Positions 1-8,401 of a DNA stretch of 64,000 nucleotides are shown here, one piece after another (position 1 is the first letter of the stretch; each line of letters opens with the position of its first letter). The notes under the pieces were generated by a model. The model was not told the origin of the DNA, did no database searches, and saw only the letters and a program-made list of their open reading frames with translations. Origin of the DNA: Streptomyces sp. GS7 (GTDB lineage Bacteria > Actinomycetota > Actinomycetes > Streptomycetales > Streptomycetaceae); NCBI RefSeq assembly GCF_009834125.1, contig NZ_CP047146.1:8710501-8774500 (forward strand), read 5' to 3'. The position numbers and the translations under genes are program-made.

Positions 1-744
1 GTCCCCTTGCGGTTCGTTGCTGACCCACGTGCCCTTCAGCCCCGAGAAGGACGAGCGGACGTGGATCGGGATGTTGTAACGGCGTGCGTACTCGACGCAG
101 CGGTGCAGCAGCACCTTGGAGCCGGAGCTGGCCAGCTCCAGCATGTCCTCGAAGGAGATCTGGTCGATCTTCCGGGCCTTCTTCACGACCCGCGGGTCGG
201 CGGTGAAGACACCGTCCACATCGGTGTAGATCTCACAGACCTCGGCGTCAAGGGCGGCGGCCAGCGCCACGGCGGTGGTGTCCGAGCCACCCCGCCCCAG
301 CGTCGTGATGTCCTTCTTGTCCTGGGACACGCCCTGGAAGCCGGCGACGATGGCGATGTTGCCCTCGTCGACCGAGTCCCGGATACGGCCCGGCGTGACA
401 TCGATGATCCGTGCCTTGTTGTGCACGGAGTCGGTGATGACACCTGCCTGGCTGCCGGTGAAGGACTGCGCCTCGTGGCCGAGGTTTTTGATCGCCATCG
501 CCAGCAGGGCCATGGAGATCCGCTCTCCGGCGGTCAGCAGCATGTCGAACTCGCGCCCCGACGGAATCGGGGACACCTCCTGAGCGAGATCGATCAGCTC
601 GTCCGTCGTGTCGCCCATCGCCGAAACCACGACGACCACCTGGTGGCCGTTCTTCTTGGCTTCGACGACTCGCTTGGCAACGCGCTTGATGCCCTCGGCA
701 TCCGCAACGGATGAGCCGCCGTACTTCTGCACGACAAGGCCCAC
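1..744 (-). CDS. lysC: Aspartate kinase, 3' end beyond window
   Basis: Catalyses ATP-dependent phosphorylation of aspartate, the first step to lysine, threonine, methionine and diaminopimelate. The GTG start at 744 gives a protein beginning [15 protein letters not shown]; the KYGGSSV motif is the N-terminal nucleotide-binding signature of the amino-acid kinase fold. Further in, [20 protein letters not shown] and [17 protein letters not shown] are the conserved substrate and ATP-site segments. About 248 codons are present, so the catalytic domain is nearly complete and the C-terminal ACT regulatory domains lie outside. In actinobacteria an internal start often makes a separate beta subunit from the missing part. 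It lies 332 bp after the DUF5063 gene with its own hairpin-bearing leader, so it probably has its own promoter. Confidence 0.95.
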   Translation of the reverse strand, partial: MGLVVQKYGGSSVADAEGIKRVAKRVVEAKKNGHQVVVVVSAMGDTTDELIDLAQEVSPIPSGREFDMLLTAGERISMALLAMAIKNLGHEAQSFTGSQAGVITDSVHNKARIIDVTPGRIRDSVDEGNIAIVAGFQGVSQDKKDITTLGRGGSDTTAVALAAALDAEVCEIYTDVDGVFTADPRVVKKARKIDQISFEDMLELASSGSKVLLHRCVEYARRYNIPIHVRSSFSGLKGTWVSNEPQGD

Positions 745-1076
745 GTGCGCTCCTCGCAACTGTCTCTGCGGGAGGGAGTCCCTCCCGGACCCCCGGAAAC
801 GGGGGTACTGCGGTCGGCTCAGTCTAACGAGCGGGCGGCATACGCCCCGCTACCACCACATGGTGAGACGCAGACCACGCTGTGACCATCCCGATCATCC
901 CGCCCACCGACATCACGCCTCGGTGAGCACCGTGAACGCCGCGTCCCTCGGCGGCTCCGCGCGGTGCACCGTCGCACCGGCTCGGCGAGCACCTGCCCGC
1001 TCCACACCCGGACACACGGGAACGTAACCCAGGTCACACCCCGCGCACCGACCGGAGACCGGCGGTCACCCTGCCC
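745..1076. other. Gene-free leader of the aspartate kinase gene
   Basis: No convincing gene is seen here. Read on the minus strand it holds a possible -10 element TAGACT (complement of 821-826) and then two adjacent hairpins before the GTG at 744. The first has 7-bp arms at 789-795 and 800-806. The second has 9-bp arms at 769-777 and 779-787. The arrangement suits a transcribed 5' leader. I see no leader peptide and no lysine-riboswitch signature. Confidence 0.5.
769..806 (-). promoter_or_regulatory. Two consecutive hairpins in the aspartate kinase leader
   Basis: Arms ACCCCCG at 789-795 and CGGGGGT at 800-806 enclose a 4-nt loop. Arms CGGGAGGGA at 769-777 and TCCCTCCCG at 779-787 are separated by one base. 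Both are perfect, and both lie between the inferred promoter and the start codon. They could be an attenuator or simply a stable leader; there is no T-run. Confidence 0.4.
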
Positions 1077-1739
1077 TCACACCCCGCGCAGCCCCAGCGG
1101 TGCGGCGATCTCCTCCGCCATGACCTTGCCGGCCTCCTCGGCCAGCCGCTCCTCGTCCCCGTTGGCGTCGCTGTCGGTGTCCAGGCCGTCCAGCGCGTCC
1201 AGCGGCTGGTCGAGGCGTACGTGGGCGACCAGCGACTGGAGGGCGCGCAGCGCGGCCGAGGCGGTCGGGCCCCAGTTGGAGAGGTAGGAGAACTGCCACC
1301 ACCACAGCGCCTCGGTGACCCGGCCCTCGCGGTAGTGCGCGAGGCCGTGCCGCAGGTCGGTGATGACGTCGGCGAGGTCGTCGGAGAGCCGCGAGGCCAC
1401 CGGCTCGCTGCGCGGCACATACGGGTCGAAGACCTCGGAGTACACGTCGACCGGGTCCAGCAGCCGTGCGAACCGCTCGCGCAGCTCGTCCACGTCCGGC
1501 TCCGGGCCGGTGTCCGGTTCGTACCGCTCGTCGGGAACGATGTCCTCATGGGCCCCCAGCCGGCCGCCGGTGAGCAGCAGCTGGGAGATCTCCAGCAGCA
1601 GGAAGGGCACCGCGCTGTCCGGCTCGTCGCCCTTGGCGACCTCGGTCACCGCAACGATGAAACTCTCGATCGAGTCGGAGATCGATACGGCGAAGTCGTC
1701 CGGGTTCTGTGTCGTGTTGTGCAGCGTGGCATCAGACAT
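1077..1739 (-). CDS. DUF5063 family protein
   Basis: A 220-residue acidic soluble protein of unknown function that actinobacteria keep next to recR. The start at 1739 ([10 protein letters not shown]) is chosen because AAGGGAGGAG lies just upstream; an upstream in-frame start at 1790 would add 17 residues with no ribosome site. It overlaps the end of recR by 8 bp, implying translational coupling. The body has a conserved-looking [15 protein letters not shown] stretch and no signal peptide or membrane segment. I recognise the family and its neighbourhood but not a function. Confidence 0.85.
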   Translation of the reverse strand: MSDATLHNTTQNPDDFAVSISDSIESFIVAVTEVAKGDEPDSAVPFLLLEISQLLLTGGRLGAHEDIVPDERYEPDTGPEPDVDELRERFARLLDPVDVYSEVFDPYVPRSEPVASRLSDDLADVITDLRHGLAHYREGRVTEALWWWQFSYLSNWGPTASAALRALQSLVAHVRLDQPLDALDGLDTDSDANGDEERLAEEAGKVMAEEIAAPLGLRGV

Positions 1740-2331
1740 CGAGAAGTCTCCTCCCTTCGAAGGCCCGCCCGAGCGTGACCTCGTCGGCATACTCCAGATC
1801 GCCTCCGACCGGCAGTCCGCTGGCCAGTCGCGTCACTGTGAGGCCCATCGGCTTGATCATGCGGGCCAGGTACGTGGCCGTGGCCTCGCCCTCCAGATTC
1901 GGGTCGGTGGCCAGGATCAGCTCGGTGACCGCGCCGTCCGCGAGCCTGGCCAGCAGTTCCCGTATCCGCAGGTCGTCGGGGCCGACGCCCTCGATCGGGC
2001 TGATCGCCCCGCCGAGGACGTGGTACCGGCCGCGGAACTCCCGCGTCCGCTCGATCGCCACGACGTCCTTGGGCTCCTCCACGACGCAGATGACCGCCGG
2101 ATCGCGCCGCGGGTCCAGGCAGACCCGGCACTGCTCCTCCTGCGCGACATTGCCGCACACGGAGCAGAACCGGACCTTCGCCTTGACCTCCATCAGCGCG
2201 TTCGCGAGCCGGCGGACATCGGTCGGCTCGGCCTGAAGGATGTGGAAGGCGATCCGCTGCGCGCTCTTGGGACCGACGCCGGGCAGCCTGCCCAACTCGT
2301 CGATCAGATCCTGGACCACGCCTTCATACAC
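1732..2331 (-). CDS. recR: Recombination mediator RecR
   Basis: RecR works with RecF and RecO to load RecA on gapped single-stranded DNA. The 199-residue length is normal. A helix-hairpin-helix ([15 protein letters not shown], about residues 16-30) is followed by a four-cysteine zinc finger (C56, C59, C68, C71) and a Toprim domain from about residue 79 ([15 protein letters not shown], then [15 protein letters not shown]). It sits 51 bp after the ybaB gene and overlaps the DUF5063 gene, so the three are probably cotranscribed. Confidence 0.97.
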   Translation of the reverse strand: MYEGVVQDLIDELGRLPGVGPKSAQRIAFHILQAEPTDVRRLANALMEVKAKVRFCSVCGNVAQEEQCRVCLDPRRDPAVICVVEEPKDVVAIERTREFRGRYHVLGGAISPIEGVGPDDLRIRELLARLADGAVTELILATDPNLEGEATATYLARMIKPMGLTVTRLASGLPVGGDLEYADEVTLGRAFEGRRLLDV

Positions 2332-2382
2332 GGAACGTCTTCTCCCTCTTCTGCCGTGCTGCGTACGCTAGTTGGCTGCTCC

Positions 2383-2733
2383 TCAGAAGGGGAGGCCGGG
2401 GATGCCGCCGCCGCCCAGCCCCTGGGCGAGCGGGCCGAGCTTCTGCTGCTGGAGCTTCTGTGCGCTGGCGTTGGCGTCCCGGACCGCCGCGAGGACGAGA
2501 TCGGCGATGGTCTCGGCGGTGTCCTCCGCGGAGTCGGTGTCGACCGCCTTCGGGTCGATCACCAGCGCCTGGAGCTCACCGGAGCCCGTCACCGTCGCCT
2601 TGACCAGACCGCCGCCCGCGGAGCCCTCCACGGGCGTCTCCGCCAGCTCCTGCTGGGCGGCTGCGAGGTCCTGCTGCATCTTCTGGGCCTGCTGAAGCAG
2701 CTGCTGCATATTGGGCTGACCACCGGGGATCAC
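2383..2733 (-). CDS. YbaB/EbfC family nucleoid-associated protein
   Basis: Small DNA-binding protein of the YbaB/EbfC family, 116 residues, usually encoded between dnaX and recR. The GTG start at 2733 ([13 protein letters not shown]) follows GCAGGAG by 7 bases; the longer open frame upstream has no ribosome site. Glutamine-rich helix [20 protein letters not shown] is followed by the beta segments [21 protein letters not shown] Gly/Leu-rich tail ends [12 protein letters not shown]. Known members bind DNA as tweezers-like dimers. Confidence 0.93.
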   Translation of the reverse strand: MIPGGQPNMQQLLQQAQKMQQDLAAAQQELAETPVEGSAGGGLVKATVTGSGELQALVIDPKAVDTDSAEDTAETIADLVLAAVRDANASAQKLQQQKLGPLAQGLGGGGIPGLPF

Positions 2734-2994
2734 GACGTGACTCCTGCCATACGACAACGATTGGTGCGGTAGCCCGAGCCTACGTGTTTCCCGGGCCCCG
2801 CGCCCTACGCCGCAGGGAGGAGCACGGATCTCCCTCCCAGCTCCCGCACACCCGCCCTCCCCGCGCCTCAACGACTCCGGGCAGACCGGTCGAACACGGG
2901 TCATCCGCGCGTCATATGCGGCCGAATATGCCCGTACGAAGCGAAACTTCGCGATCACCCACCGCTGCCGCTCCCCCTCACCTGTGACTGTGCG
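2734..2994. other. Spacer between dnaX and ybaB
   Basis: This 261-bp stretch between two minus-strand genes has no convincing gene. Reading frames cross it only as extensions of ybaB. It is long for an operon spacer, so ybaB-recR may have a promoter here, but I could not pick out a clear -35/-10 pair. Confidence 0.4.
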
Positions 2995-5490
2995 TCACTC
3001 GTTGTTGAACTCCTCGACGACCGTCGCGCCGAGCTCGCGCACGATCAGCTCATGACCGCTGAGCGCCGAGTCGACGAGATCCGGATCGTCCTCGGCCGGC
3101 ATGTCGTACTCGATCGCCATCGGCGGCTCCGGCGCGCTGTACGAAGGCTCCACCGGAGGCCCGCCCTGGCCACCGCCCGCGGACGCCGACGGGGCCACCG
3201 CCTCCCGTGCCATCCGCGCGCCCTGGCTTCCGCCACCGCCCGGCCCGTACTGCCCGCCGGGGGCCTCGGACGCCGGGGCGCTCGGCTGGGGAGCCGGCTG
3301 CGGGGCCGCCTGCTGCGGCGCGGCCGGGGCACCGCCGAAGCCGCCCCCGCCGCCGCGGGCACCGCCGGCCGGCGGACTGGCACCACCCGACGGATCGACG
3401 ATCGCCTCGACCCGCCACTGGAGCTGGAACCGCTCGGCCAGCACGTCCTTGAGGACCTCCTCGCTGCCGCCGTTCGCGAAGCTGTCCCGGGCCCCGGCGT
3501 TGGGGAAGCCGATCTGGAGCGTCGTCCCGTCGAACCCGGAGACCTGGGCGTTCTGGCTCAGCAGGATCCAGGTGAACCGCCGCCGGTCCTTCACCGCGTC
3601 CAGGATCTGCGGCCACATCTGCCGCACCTGCGCGGCCCCCTGCGCCGCACCGCCGGAAACCTGCTGCCCCACGGGCGCGGGCGCCGCCCCGGCACCCGGC
3701 ACGGACGCACCCGGCACGGACGCCCCACCGGAGCCACCGGCCCCGGAAGCACCGGACGCCGCCTGGCTTCCCGCGCCTCCCTGACCGCCCTGACCTCCCT
3801 GCCCCGGCGCCACGGCCGACGGCCAGCTGCCGGGCTGCCGCGCCCCGCCCGCGGCACCGCCACCACTCAGCTGCGTGGCGCCGGGCCAGGCTCCGGGCCG
3901 CCCACCGGCCGCCGAACCACTCTGCGGACCACCCGGAGCACCGCCCTGCGGACCACCCTGGGGGCCGCCCTGGGGCGCCGCCTGCCCACCGTCGTACGCA
4001 CCACCCGGCACCGCACCCGTCCCCGGAGCGGCAGCCGGCGGGACCGCAGTACCTGCCCCTGCACCTGCCCCTGCACCTGCCCCGAGACCGGCATCGGCAC
4101 CGCCGCCACCACCCGCGCCCGCCGCCCCGCGCACCGCGGCCCGCGCCGCGGCGGGACCGGACGGCTCGGCCGGCATCGGCGGATGCGCCTCCGGCCCCGG
4201 CGCATACGCGGCCACGGGTCCGCCCCCGGACTCCAGCACCGCCCCACCGGGACCGACGGGCCCGCCCCCACCGGGACCGCCGAGGCCGCCGCCGGGACCG
4301 GCCGGACCGCCCAGCGCCACCGCGCCGGCGCCCAGGCCCCGCTCCAGGCGGTCCAGCCGCGCCTGCACCGATCGTTCGTCGTCGTACGCCGCGGGCAGCA
4401 GCACCCGCGCGCAGATCAGCTCCAGCTGGAGCCGCGGCGAGGTCGCGCCGCGCATCTCCGTCAGGCCCGCGTTCACCAGATCCGCGGCCCGGCTCAGCTC
4501 TCCTGGGCCGAACACCGCGGCCTGCGCCGTCATCCGCTCCACGACATCGGCGGGTGCGTCGATCAGCCCCTTCTCCGCCGCGTCCGGCACCGCCGCCAGG
4601 ATCACCAGGTCCCGCAGCCGCTCCAGCAGATCCGCCACGAACCGCCGCGGGTCGTTGCCCCCCTCGATGACCCGGTCGACGACCTCGAAGGCCGCCGCCC
4701 CGTCCCCCGCGGCGAACGCCTCCACGACGGAATCCAGCAGCGACCCGTCCGTGTACCCCAGCAGCGCCGTCGCCATGGCATACGTCACACCGTCCGCGCC
4801 GGCACCGGCGAGGAGCTGGTCCATCACCGACATCGAGTCACGCACCGACCCGGCCCCGGCCCGCACCACCAGCGGCAGCACCCCGTCCTCGACCGGGATG
4901 TCCTCCCGCCCGCACACCTCCGCCAGGTACTCCCGCAGCGTCCCCGGCGGCACCAGCCGGAACGGATAGTGATGCGTCCGCGACCGGATCGTCCCGATGA
5001 CCTTCTCCGGCTCGGTCGTCGCGAAGATGAACTTCAGATGCTCCGGCGGCTCCTCGACGACCTTCAGCAGGGCGTTGAAGCCCGCCGAGGTCACCATGTG
5101 CGCCTCGTCGATGATGTAGATCTTGTACCGGCTGCCGGCCGGCCCGAAGAACGCCTTCTCCCGCAGCTCACGCGCGTCGTCGACACCGCCGTGGGACGCC
5201 GCGTCGATCTCGATCACATCGATCGAGCCCCGGCCGTTCCGCGCCAGGTCCACACACGACTGGCACTTCCCGCACGGCGTGGGAGTGGGACCTTCCTCAC
5301 AGTTCAGGCACCGCGCCAGGATCCGCGCGCTCGTCGTCTTGCCGCAGCCGCGCGGCCCGCTGAACAGATAGGCGTGGTTGACGCGGTTGTTCCGCAACGC
5401 CTGCTGCAGCGGATCGGTCACGTGCTCTTGCCCGATGACCTCGGCGAAGGTCTCGGGGCGGTAGCGGCGGTACAGCGCAAGGGACGACAC
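2995..5490 (-). CDS. dnaX: DNA polymerase III subunit gamma/tau
   Basis: Clamp-loader ATPase and organiser of the replicase. The GTG start at 5490 (MSSLALYRRYRPETF) is the conserved family start; the open frame runs 36 codons further upstream without homology. It has Walker A GPRGCGKTT near residues 45-53, zinc-binding cysteines at 61, 64, 73, 76 and 79, Walker B IYIIDEAH near 124-131, and sensor segment TIRSRTHHYPF. Residues about 410-640 are a Gly/Ala/Pro-rich linker, partly of short tandem repeats, before a tau-like domain (MWPQILDAVKDRRRFTW). The protein is 831 residues. No slippery A-run typical of gamma-making frameshift sites is visible. Confidence 0.97.
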   Translation of the reverse strand: MSSLALYRRYRPETFAEVIGQEHVTDPLQQALRNNRVNHAYLFSGPRGCGKTTSARILARCLNCEEGPTPTPCGKCQSCVDLARNGRGSIDVIEIDAASHGGVDDARELREKAFFGPAGSRYKIYIIDEAHMVTSAGFNALLKVVEEPPEHLKFIFATTEPEKVIGTIRSRTHHYPFRLVPPGTLREYLAEVCGREDIPVEDGVLPLVVRAGAGSVRDSMSVMDQLLAGAGADGVTYAMATALLGYTDGSLLDSVVEAFAAGDGAAAFEVVDRVIEGGNDPRRFVADLLERLRDLVILAAVPDAAEKGLIDAPADVVERMTAQAAVFGPGELSRAADLVNAGLTEMRGATSPRLQLELICARVLLPAAYDDERSVQARLDRLERGLGAGAVALGGPAGPGGGLGGPGGGGPVGPGGAVLESGGGPVAAYAPGPEAHPPMPAEPSGPAAARAAVRGAAGAGGGGGADAGLGAGAGAGAGAGTAVPPAAAPGTGAVPGGAYDGGQAAPQGGPQGGPQGGAPGGPQSGSAAGGRPGAWPGATQLSGGGAAGGARQPGSWPSAVAPGQGGQGGQGGAGSQAASGASGAGGSGGASVPGASVPGAGAAPAPVGQQVSGGAAQGAAQVRQMWPQILDAVKDRRRFTWILLSQNAQVSGFDGTTLQIGFPNAGARDSFANGGSEEVLKDVLAERFQLQWRVEAIVDPSGGASPPAGGARGGGGGFGGAPAAPQQAAPQPAPQPSAPASEAPGGQYGPGGGGSQGARMAREAVAPSASAGGGQGGPPVEPSYSAPEPPMAIEYDMPAEDDPDLVDSALSGHELIVRELGATVVEEFNNE

Positions 5491-5583
5491 GCATACGACG
5501 ATATCGGGCCCCACCGACAACCGGCCCGTCCCCGAACCTCCGGCTCCTCCCCTGCACAGGGGAGACCCCGTCCGCAAACGCAA

Positions 5584-5678
5584 GCGCCCCCCACGCACCC
5601 GCCAGAGCCGACCTACCCTTGCTGCCTTCCGGCCCTGGGGGAGTTCAGTCAGATAGCGCCACGTGAGGGGCTGCGCTC
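5584..5678 (-). ncRNA. ffs: Signal recognition particle RNA (small bacterial type)
   Basis: On the minus strand the sequence contains GGGCCGGAAGGCAGCAAGGG, the conserved apical loop and asymmetric internal loop that bind Ffh. The flanks can pair (GCGC-GCCCCUCACG against GCGUGGGGGGCGC), giving one long hairpin of about 95 nt. The ends are set from this pairing and are accurate only to a few bases. It lies just upstream of dnaX on the same strand, a common actinobacterial position. Confidence 0.93.
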
Positions 5679-5795
5679 CACACTAGCGGATCCACCCCCT
5701 GGAAACGACCCGGCCCCCGACCACACCTCCCCGTCGACCCTCCTCCTCCGGATCATGTTCGCGAGCACTGCCCGACGTCTTGTATTGTTTGCGGC

Positions 5796-5880
5796 GGAGG
5801 ATTCGCCTAGTGGCCTAGGGCGCACGCTTGGAAAGCGTGTTGGGGGCAACCCCTCACGAGTTCGAATCTCGTATCCTCCG
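5796..5880 (+). tRNA. tRNA-Ser (GGA anticodon)
   Basis: An 85-nt class II tRNA. The acceptor stem pairs GGAGGAT (5796-5802) with ATCCTCC (5873-5879), with discriminator G at 5880. The anticodon stem-loop is CACGC TTGGAAA GCGTG, giving anticodon GGA for serine. It has a long variable arm and a normal T-loop, GTTCGAATC. CCA is not encoded. An intrinsic terminator follows. Confidence 0.97.
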
Positions 5881-5900
5881 CACTCGCCCAGCAGGGCAGA

Positions 5901-5935
5901 CGAAGGTCCCGACCGGAATCCGGTCGGGACCTTCG
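5901..5935 (+). terminator. Intrinsic terminator of tRNA-Ser
   Basis: Arms CGAAGGTCCCGACCGG (5901-5916) and CCGGTCGGGACCTTCG (5920-5935) pair perfectly over 16 bp around an AAT loop, beginning 20 bp after the tRNA and followed by TCGTTGT. Confidence 0.9.
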
Positions 5936-6193
5936 TCGTTGTCCGGTCTCAGTTCTGCCCCCTGTTCCGCTCTGCGTTCTGTCCCCGCTCCGCTCCCTGT
6001 TGCCCCTGGTCGCCGGAGGGCGGCGTCAAGTGCCGTGCCGGGCCGCCTGCGTTGGCCCTGTGGCCCGCGTCACGGACGGCCACGGCCCGACTCCGTTCCG
6101 GCCGGACCGCCCGGTGACGGAACTTCCCGCCGGGCCCGCCCGAGTACCGCACCGGACGCGTGATCGTGGGGCTGATGTGACGGGGCCGGCCGG

Positions 6194-7603
6194 TCATCGG
6201 TCGGCGAGCCGGTAGAGCTGGATGCCGGAGCGCTCCAGGACCAATCGGTAGCCGAGTGAGGGAATCTGCGGCAGGCGGGGCAGCTCCCAGGGGAAGTCGG
6301 GCAGGCCGCCGCGGGCCGGGTCGCTGATCAGCAGCCACTCCGGCCTGGTGCCGCTGTCCAGGGCTTGCGGGAAGCGGTGGACGCGGGCCCGTGAGGTGAG
6401 CTGCGGGGCGAGGCGGTTGACGGCGGCGATCTCGGCGCCGTCCGGTACGGCGGCCGTGACCTCGCGGACCGCGCCGGCCCAGGGGCTGGGTCGCCACGCG
6501 GGGCCGGCCAGATCCCGCAGGGGGAGGAAGGGGAGAGCCAGCAGGCTCGCCGTGACACTGACGGCCACGATCCGGGTGGTCGGTTCGGGCCGGTGCAGCC
6601 TGCCCAGTGCGTCGGCGAAGGCGAGGAAGACGATGGGCATCAGGACGGCGCTGTAGTGGTAGTCCAGCCCCCAGTACGCCGGGTTCGTCGACCAGAAGCG
6701 CCAGGCGAGTGTGGGCAGCGCGAGGAGGACCAGCGGCGAGCGCAGGGCCAGGAACGCGGTCGGGGCGAGCAGCGCGAGCAGCGTGCCGAGTTTCCGCGGT
6801 GGCAGGAGCAGCCGGGTGAGCGGATCGCCGGCGGCCTGGGTGGCGGTGTTGAGGTAGTCGTAGTGGCCGCCGGGGTTGAGGGCCGGGATGACGACCAGCA
6901 CGATCAGCAGGCCGGAGAGCACGCCGTAGGCCGATACGGCAAGGCCGAGTCGGCGGCGGCCGGACAGCAGGAGGTACAGGCCGATCGCGGTGACGGTCAG
7001 CGGTAGGTCTTCCTTGACCAGGACCAGTGGCGCCGCCCAGGCGGCGGCGGTGCGCCAGCGGCGCAGGGCCAGGTTTTCCAGGCAGAAGGCGAGCAGCGGG
7101 ACCGCGAAGGCTATCTCGTGGAAGTCGAAGGCGACGGCTTTCTGCAGGCCCCAGGACAGGCCGTAGGCGATGCCGATCGCGGTGCCGAGCCGTGGGGTGG
7201 TGGTGCGGATCGCCAGCCGGGTGACCGGGATGACGGACAGCGCGACCAGGGCGGCCTGGGCGGTGAGCAGGGTCAGCGGGGTCGGGAAGAGCCGGTAGAG
7301 CGGGGCGAGGGTGGCCAGGATGGGGTGGAAGTGGTCACCGAGGAGGTTGTAGCCGGCGCCCTTGAGCTCGGAGACGGGGGCGCGCAGCTGGGCGTAGGCG
7401 CGTACGGCCTGCTCGAAGATGCCCAGGTCGTAGCCGGTGGACCGGAGTTGGAGGTGCCTGGTGACCGACAGCGCGGTGTAGGCGGCGAGGAACAGTGCCG
7501 CCAGGAGGTGGGGGCGGGTCGTGTGTCGTCGGTGGGTGTCACCGCCGCGGGGCGGCGCCGGGTCCGTGGACGGACGGGGGCGGGACGGGGCGGGGGTGGA
7601 CAC
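6194..7603 (-). CDS. DUF2079 polytopic membrane protein
   Basis: Integral membrane protein of 469 residues resembling the DUF2079 family, which is distantly related to membrane glycosyltransferases of the GT-C fold. The GTG start at 7603 (MSTPAPSRPRPS) follows CAGGAG by 7 bases; another in-frame start 36 bp upstream lacks such a site. A proline-rich cytosolic N-terminus precedes about ten hydrophobic segments. Early conserved residues are YDLGIFEQAVRAYAQL and GDHFHPILATLAPLYRLFPTP, typical of the first periplasmic loop. A soluble C-terminal part has an IAAVNRLAPQLTSR segment. It is divergent from the two-component genes, whose phased repeats lie in the shared promoter. Substrate is unknown. 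Confidence 0.85.
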   Translation of the reverse strand: MSTPAPSRPRPSTDPAPPRGGDTHRRHTTRPHLLAALFLAAYTALSVTRHLQLRSTGYDLGIFEQAVRAYAQLRAPVSELKGAGYNLLGDHFHPILATLAPLYRLFPTPLTLLTAQAALVALSVIPVTRLAIRTTTPRLGTAIGIAYGLSWGLQKAVAFDFHEIAFAVPLLAFCLENLALRRWRTAAAWAAPLVLVKEDLPLTVTAIGLYLLLSGRRRLGLAVSAYGVLSGLLIVLVVIPALNPGGHYDYLNTATQAAGDPLTRLLLPPRKLGTLLALLAPTAFLALRSPLVLLALPTLAWRFWSTNPAYWGLDYHYSAVLMPIVFLAFADALGRLHRPEPTTRIVAVSVTASLLALPFLPLRDLAGPAWRPSPWAGAVREVTAAVPDGAEIAAVNRLAPQLTSRARVHRFPQALDSGTRPEWLLISDPARGGLPDFPWELPRLPQIPSLGYRLVLERSGIQLYRLADR

Positions 7604-7654
7604 CGGGCACTCCTGCGGGACGCGGGCGGGGGCGTCCACCGTCGGCCGGCGGGC

Positions 7655-7682
7655 ATGAAGCGGCGATGAAGCCGCATGAAGC
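7655..7682 (+). promoter_or_regulatory. Three phased ATGAAGC direct repeats, probable response-regulator box
   Basis: ATGAAGC occurs at 7655-7661, 7666-7672 and 7676-7682, start to start 11 and 10 bp apart, so all three face one side of the helix. An inverted CTTCATG follows at 7685-7691. The cluster lies between the divergent DUF2079 gene and the response-regulator gene. OmpR/PhoB-type regulators classically bind tandem direct repeats with about one-turn spacing, so autoregulation is inferred. Confidence 0.6.
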
Positions 7683-7723
7683 GATCTTCATGTGGGGATG
7701 CGCGCCCATGGGACGATTGCGGA

Positions 7724-8401
7724 GTGCGCGTGCTGGTGGTCGAGGACGAGGAGCGGCTGGCTTCCGTGCTCCGCCGCGGCCTGGAGAGCGAGGGCTACGC
7801 CGTCGACGTGTGCCATGACGGCCGCCACGGCCTGTGGATGGCCCGGCAGCAGCCCTACCAGGCGATCATCCTGGACATCATGCTTCCCGGCCTGGACGGG
7901 TACCGGGTCTGCGACCGGCTGCGGCGCGAGGACGTCCGCACCCCGATCCTGATGCTCACCGCCAAGAACGGTGAGTACGACGAGGCGGAGGCCCTGGACA
8001 CCGGGGCCGACGACTACCTGGCCAAGCCGTTCTCCTACGTGGTGCTGCTGGCCCGGCTCCGGGCGCTGATCCGCCGCGGCGGCCCCGTGCGTCGGCCCGC
8101 CGTGCAGATCGGGGACCTGCACCTCGACCCGGCCACCCGCCGGTGCCGCCGCGGCGGGACCGAGATCGAGCTCACGGCCAAGGAGTTCGCCGTCCTCGCC
8201 TACCTCGGACTGCGGGCCGGAGAGGTGGTGAGCCGCGCCAACCTGCTGGAAGAGGTCTGGGACGCCCATCACGAGGCCGCCAGCAACATCATCGACGTCC
8301 ACATCAGGGCGCTGCGCCGCAAGATCGACATCCCGTTCGGCCGCTGCAGCATCCGTACCGTGCGCGGCGTCGGCTACCGGCTGGTCGACGATGATCGGTA
8401 G
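7724..8401 (+). CDS. OmpR/PhoB-family response regulator
   Basis: DNA-binding partner of the histidine kinase that follows. The GTG start at 7724 (MRVLVVEDEERLA) matches the usual start of the receiver domain; a longer frame from 7676 adds residues without homology. The receiver domain covers about residues 1-115, with acidic pocket ED at 7-8, phospho-acceptor D51 (IILDIMLPGLDGY), T79 and K101 (YLAKPF). A C-terminal winged helix ends IRTVRGVGYRLV, the family signature. It is 225 residues and its stop overlaps the kinase gene by 11 bp. A phased triple repeat upstream is its likely target. Confidence 0.94.
   Translation: MRVLVVEDEERLASVLRRGLESEGYAVDVCHDGRHGLWMARQQPYQAIILDIMLPGLDGYRVCDRLRREDVRTPILMLTAKNGEYDEAEALDTGADDYLAKPFSYVVLLARLRALIRRGGPVRRPAVQIGDLHLDPATRRCRRGGTEIELTAKEFAVLAYLGLRAGEVVSRANLLEEVWDAHHEAASNIIDVHIRALRRKIDIPFGRCSIRTVRGVGYRLVDDDR

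Noticed and set aside
3880..4140. A programmed frameshift site in dnaX for a gamma product
   Set aside because: The linker is built of CCTGCC/GGCACC-type repeats and no slippery A-rich heptamer is visible.
3052..6117. A 1021-codon plus-strand open frame antisense to dnaX
   Set aside because: It runs through the SRP RNA gene and tRNA-Ser and has arginine/proline-rich shadow composition; dnaX on the other strand explains the openness.
5881..6193. Possible att site or integrated element after tRNA-Ser
   Set aside because: Only a terminator and a gene-free spacer follow the tRNA. No integrase or duplicated tRNA end was seen.
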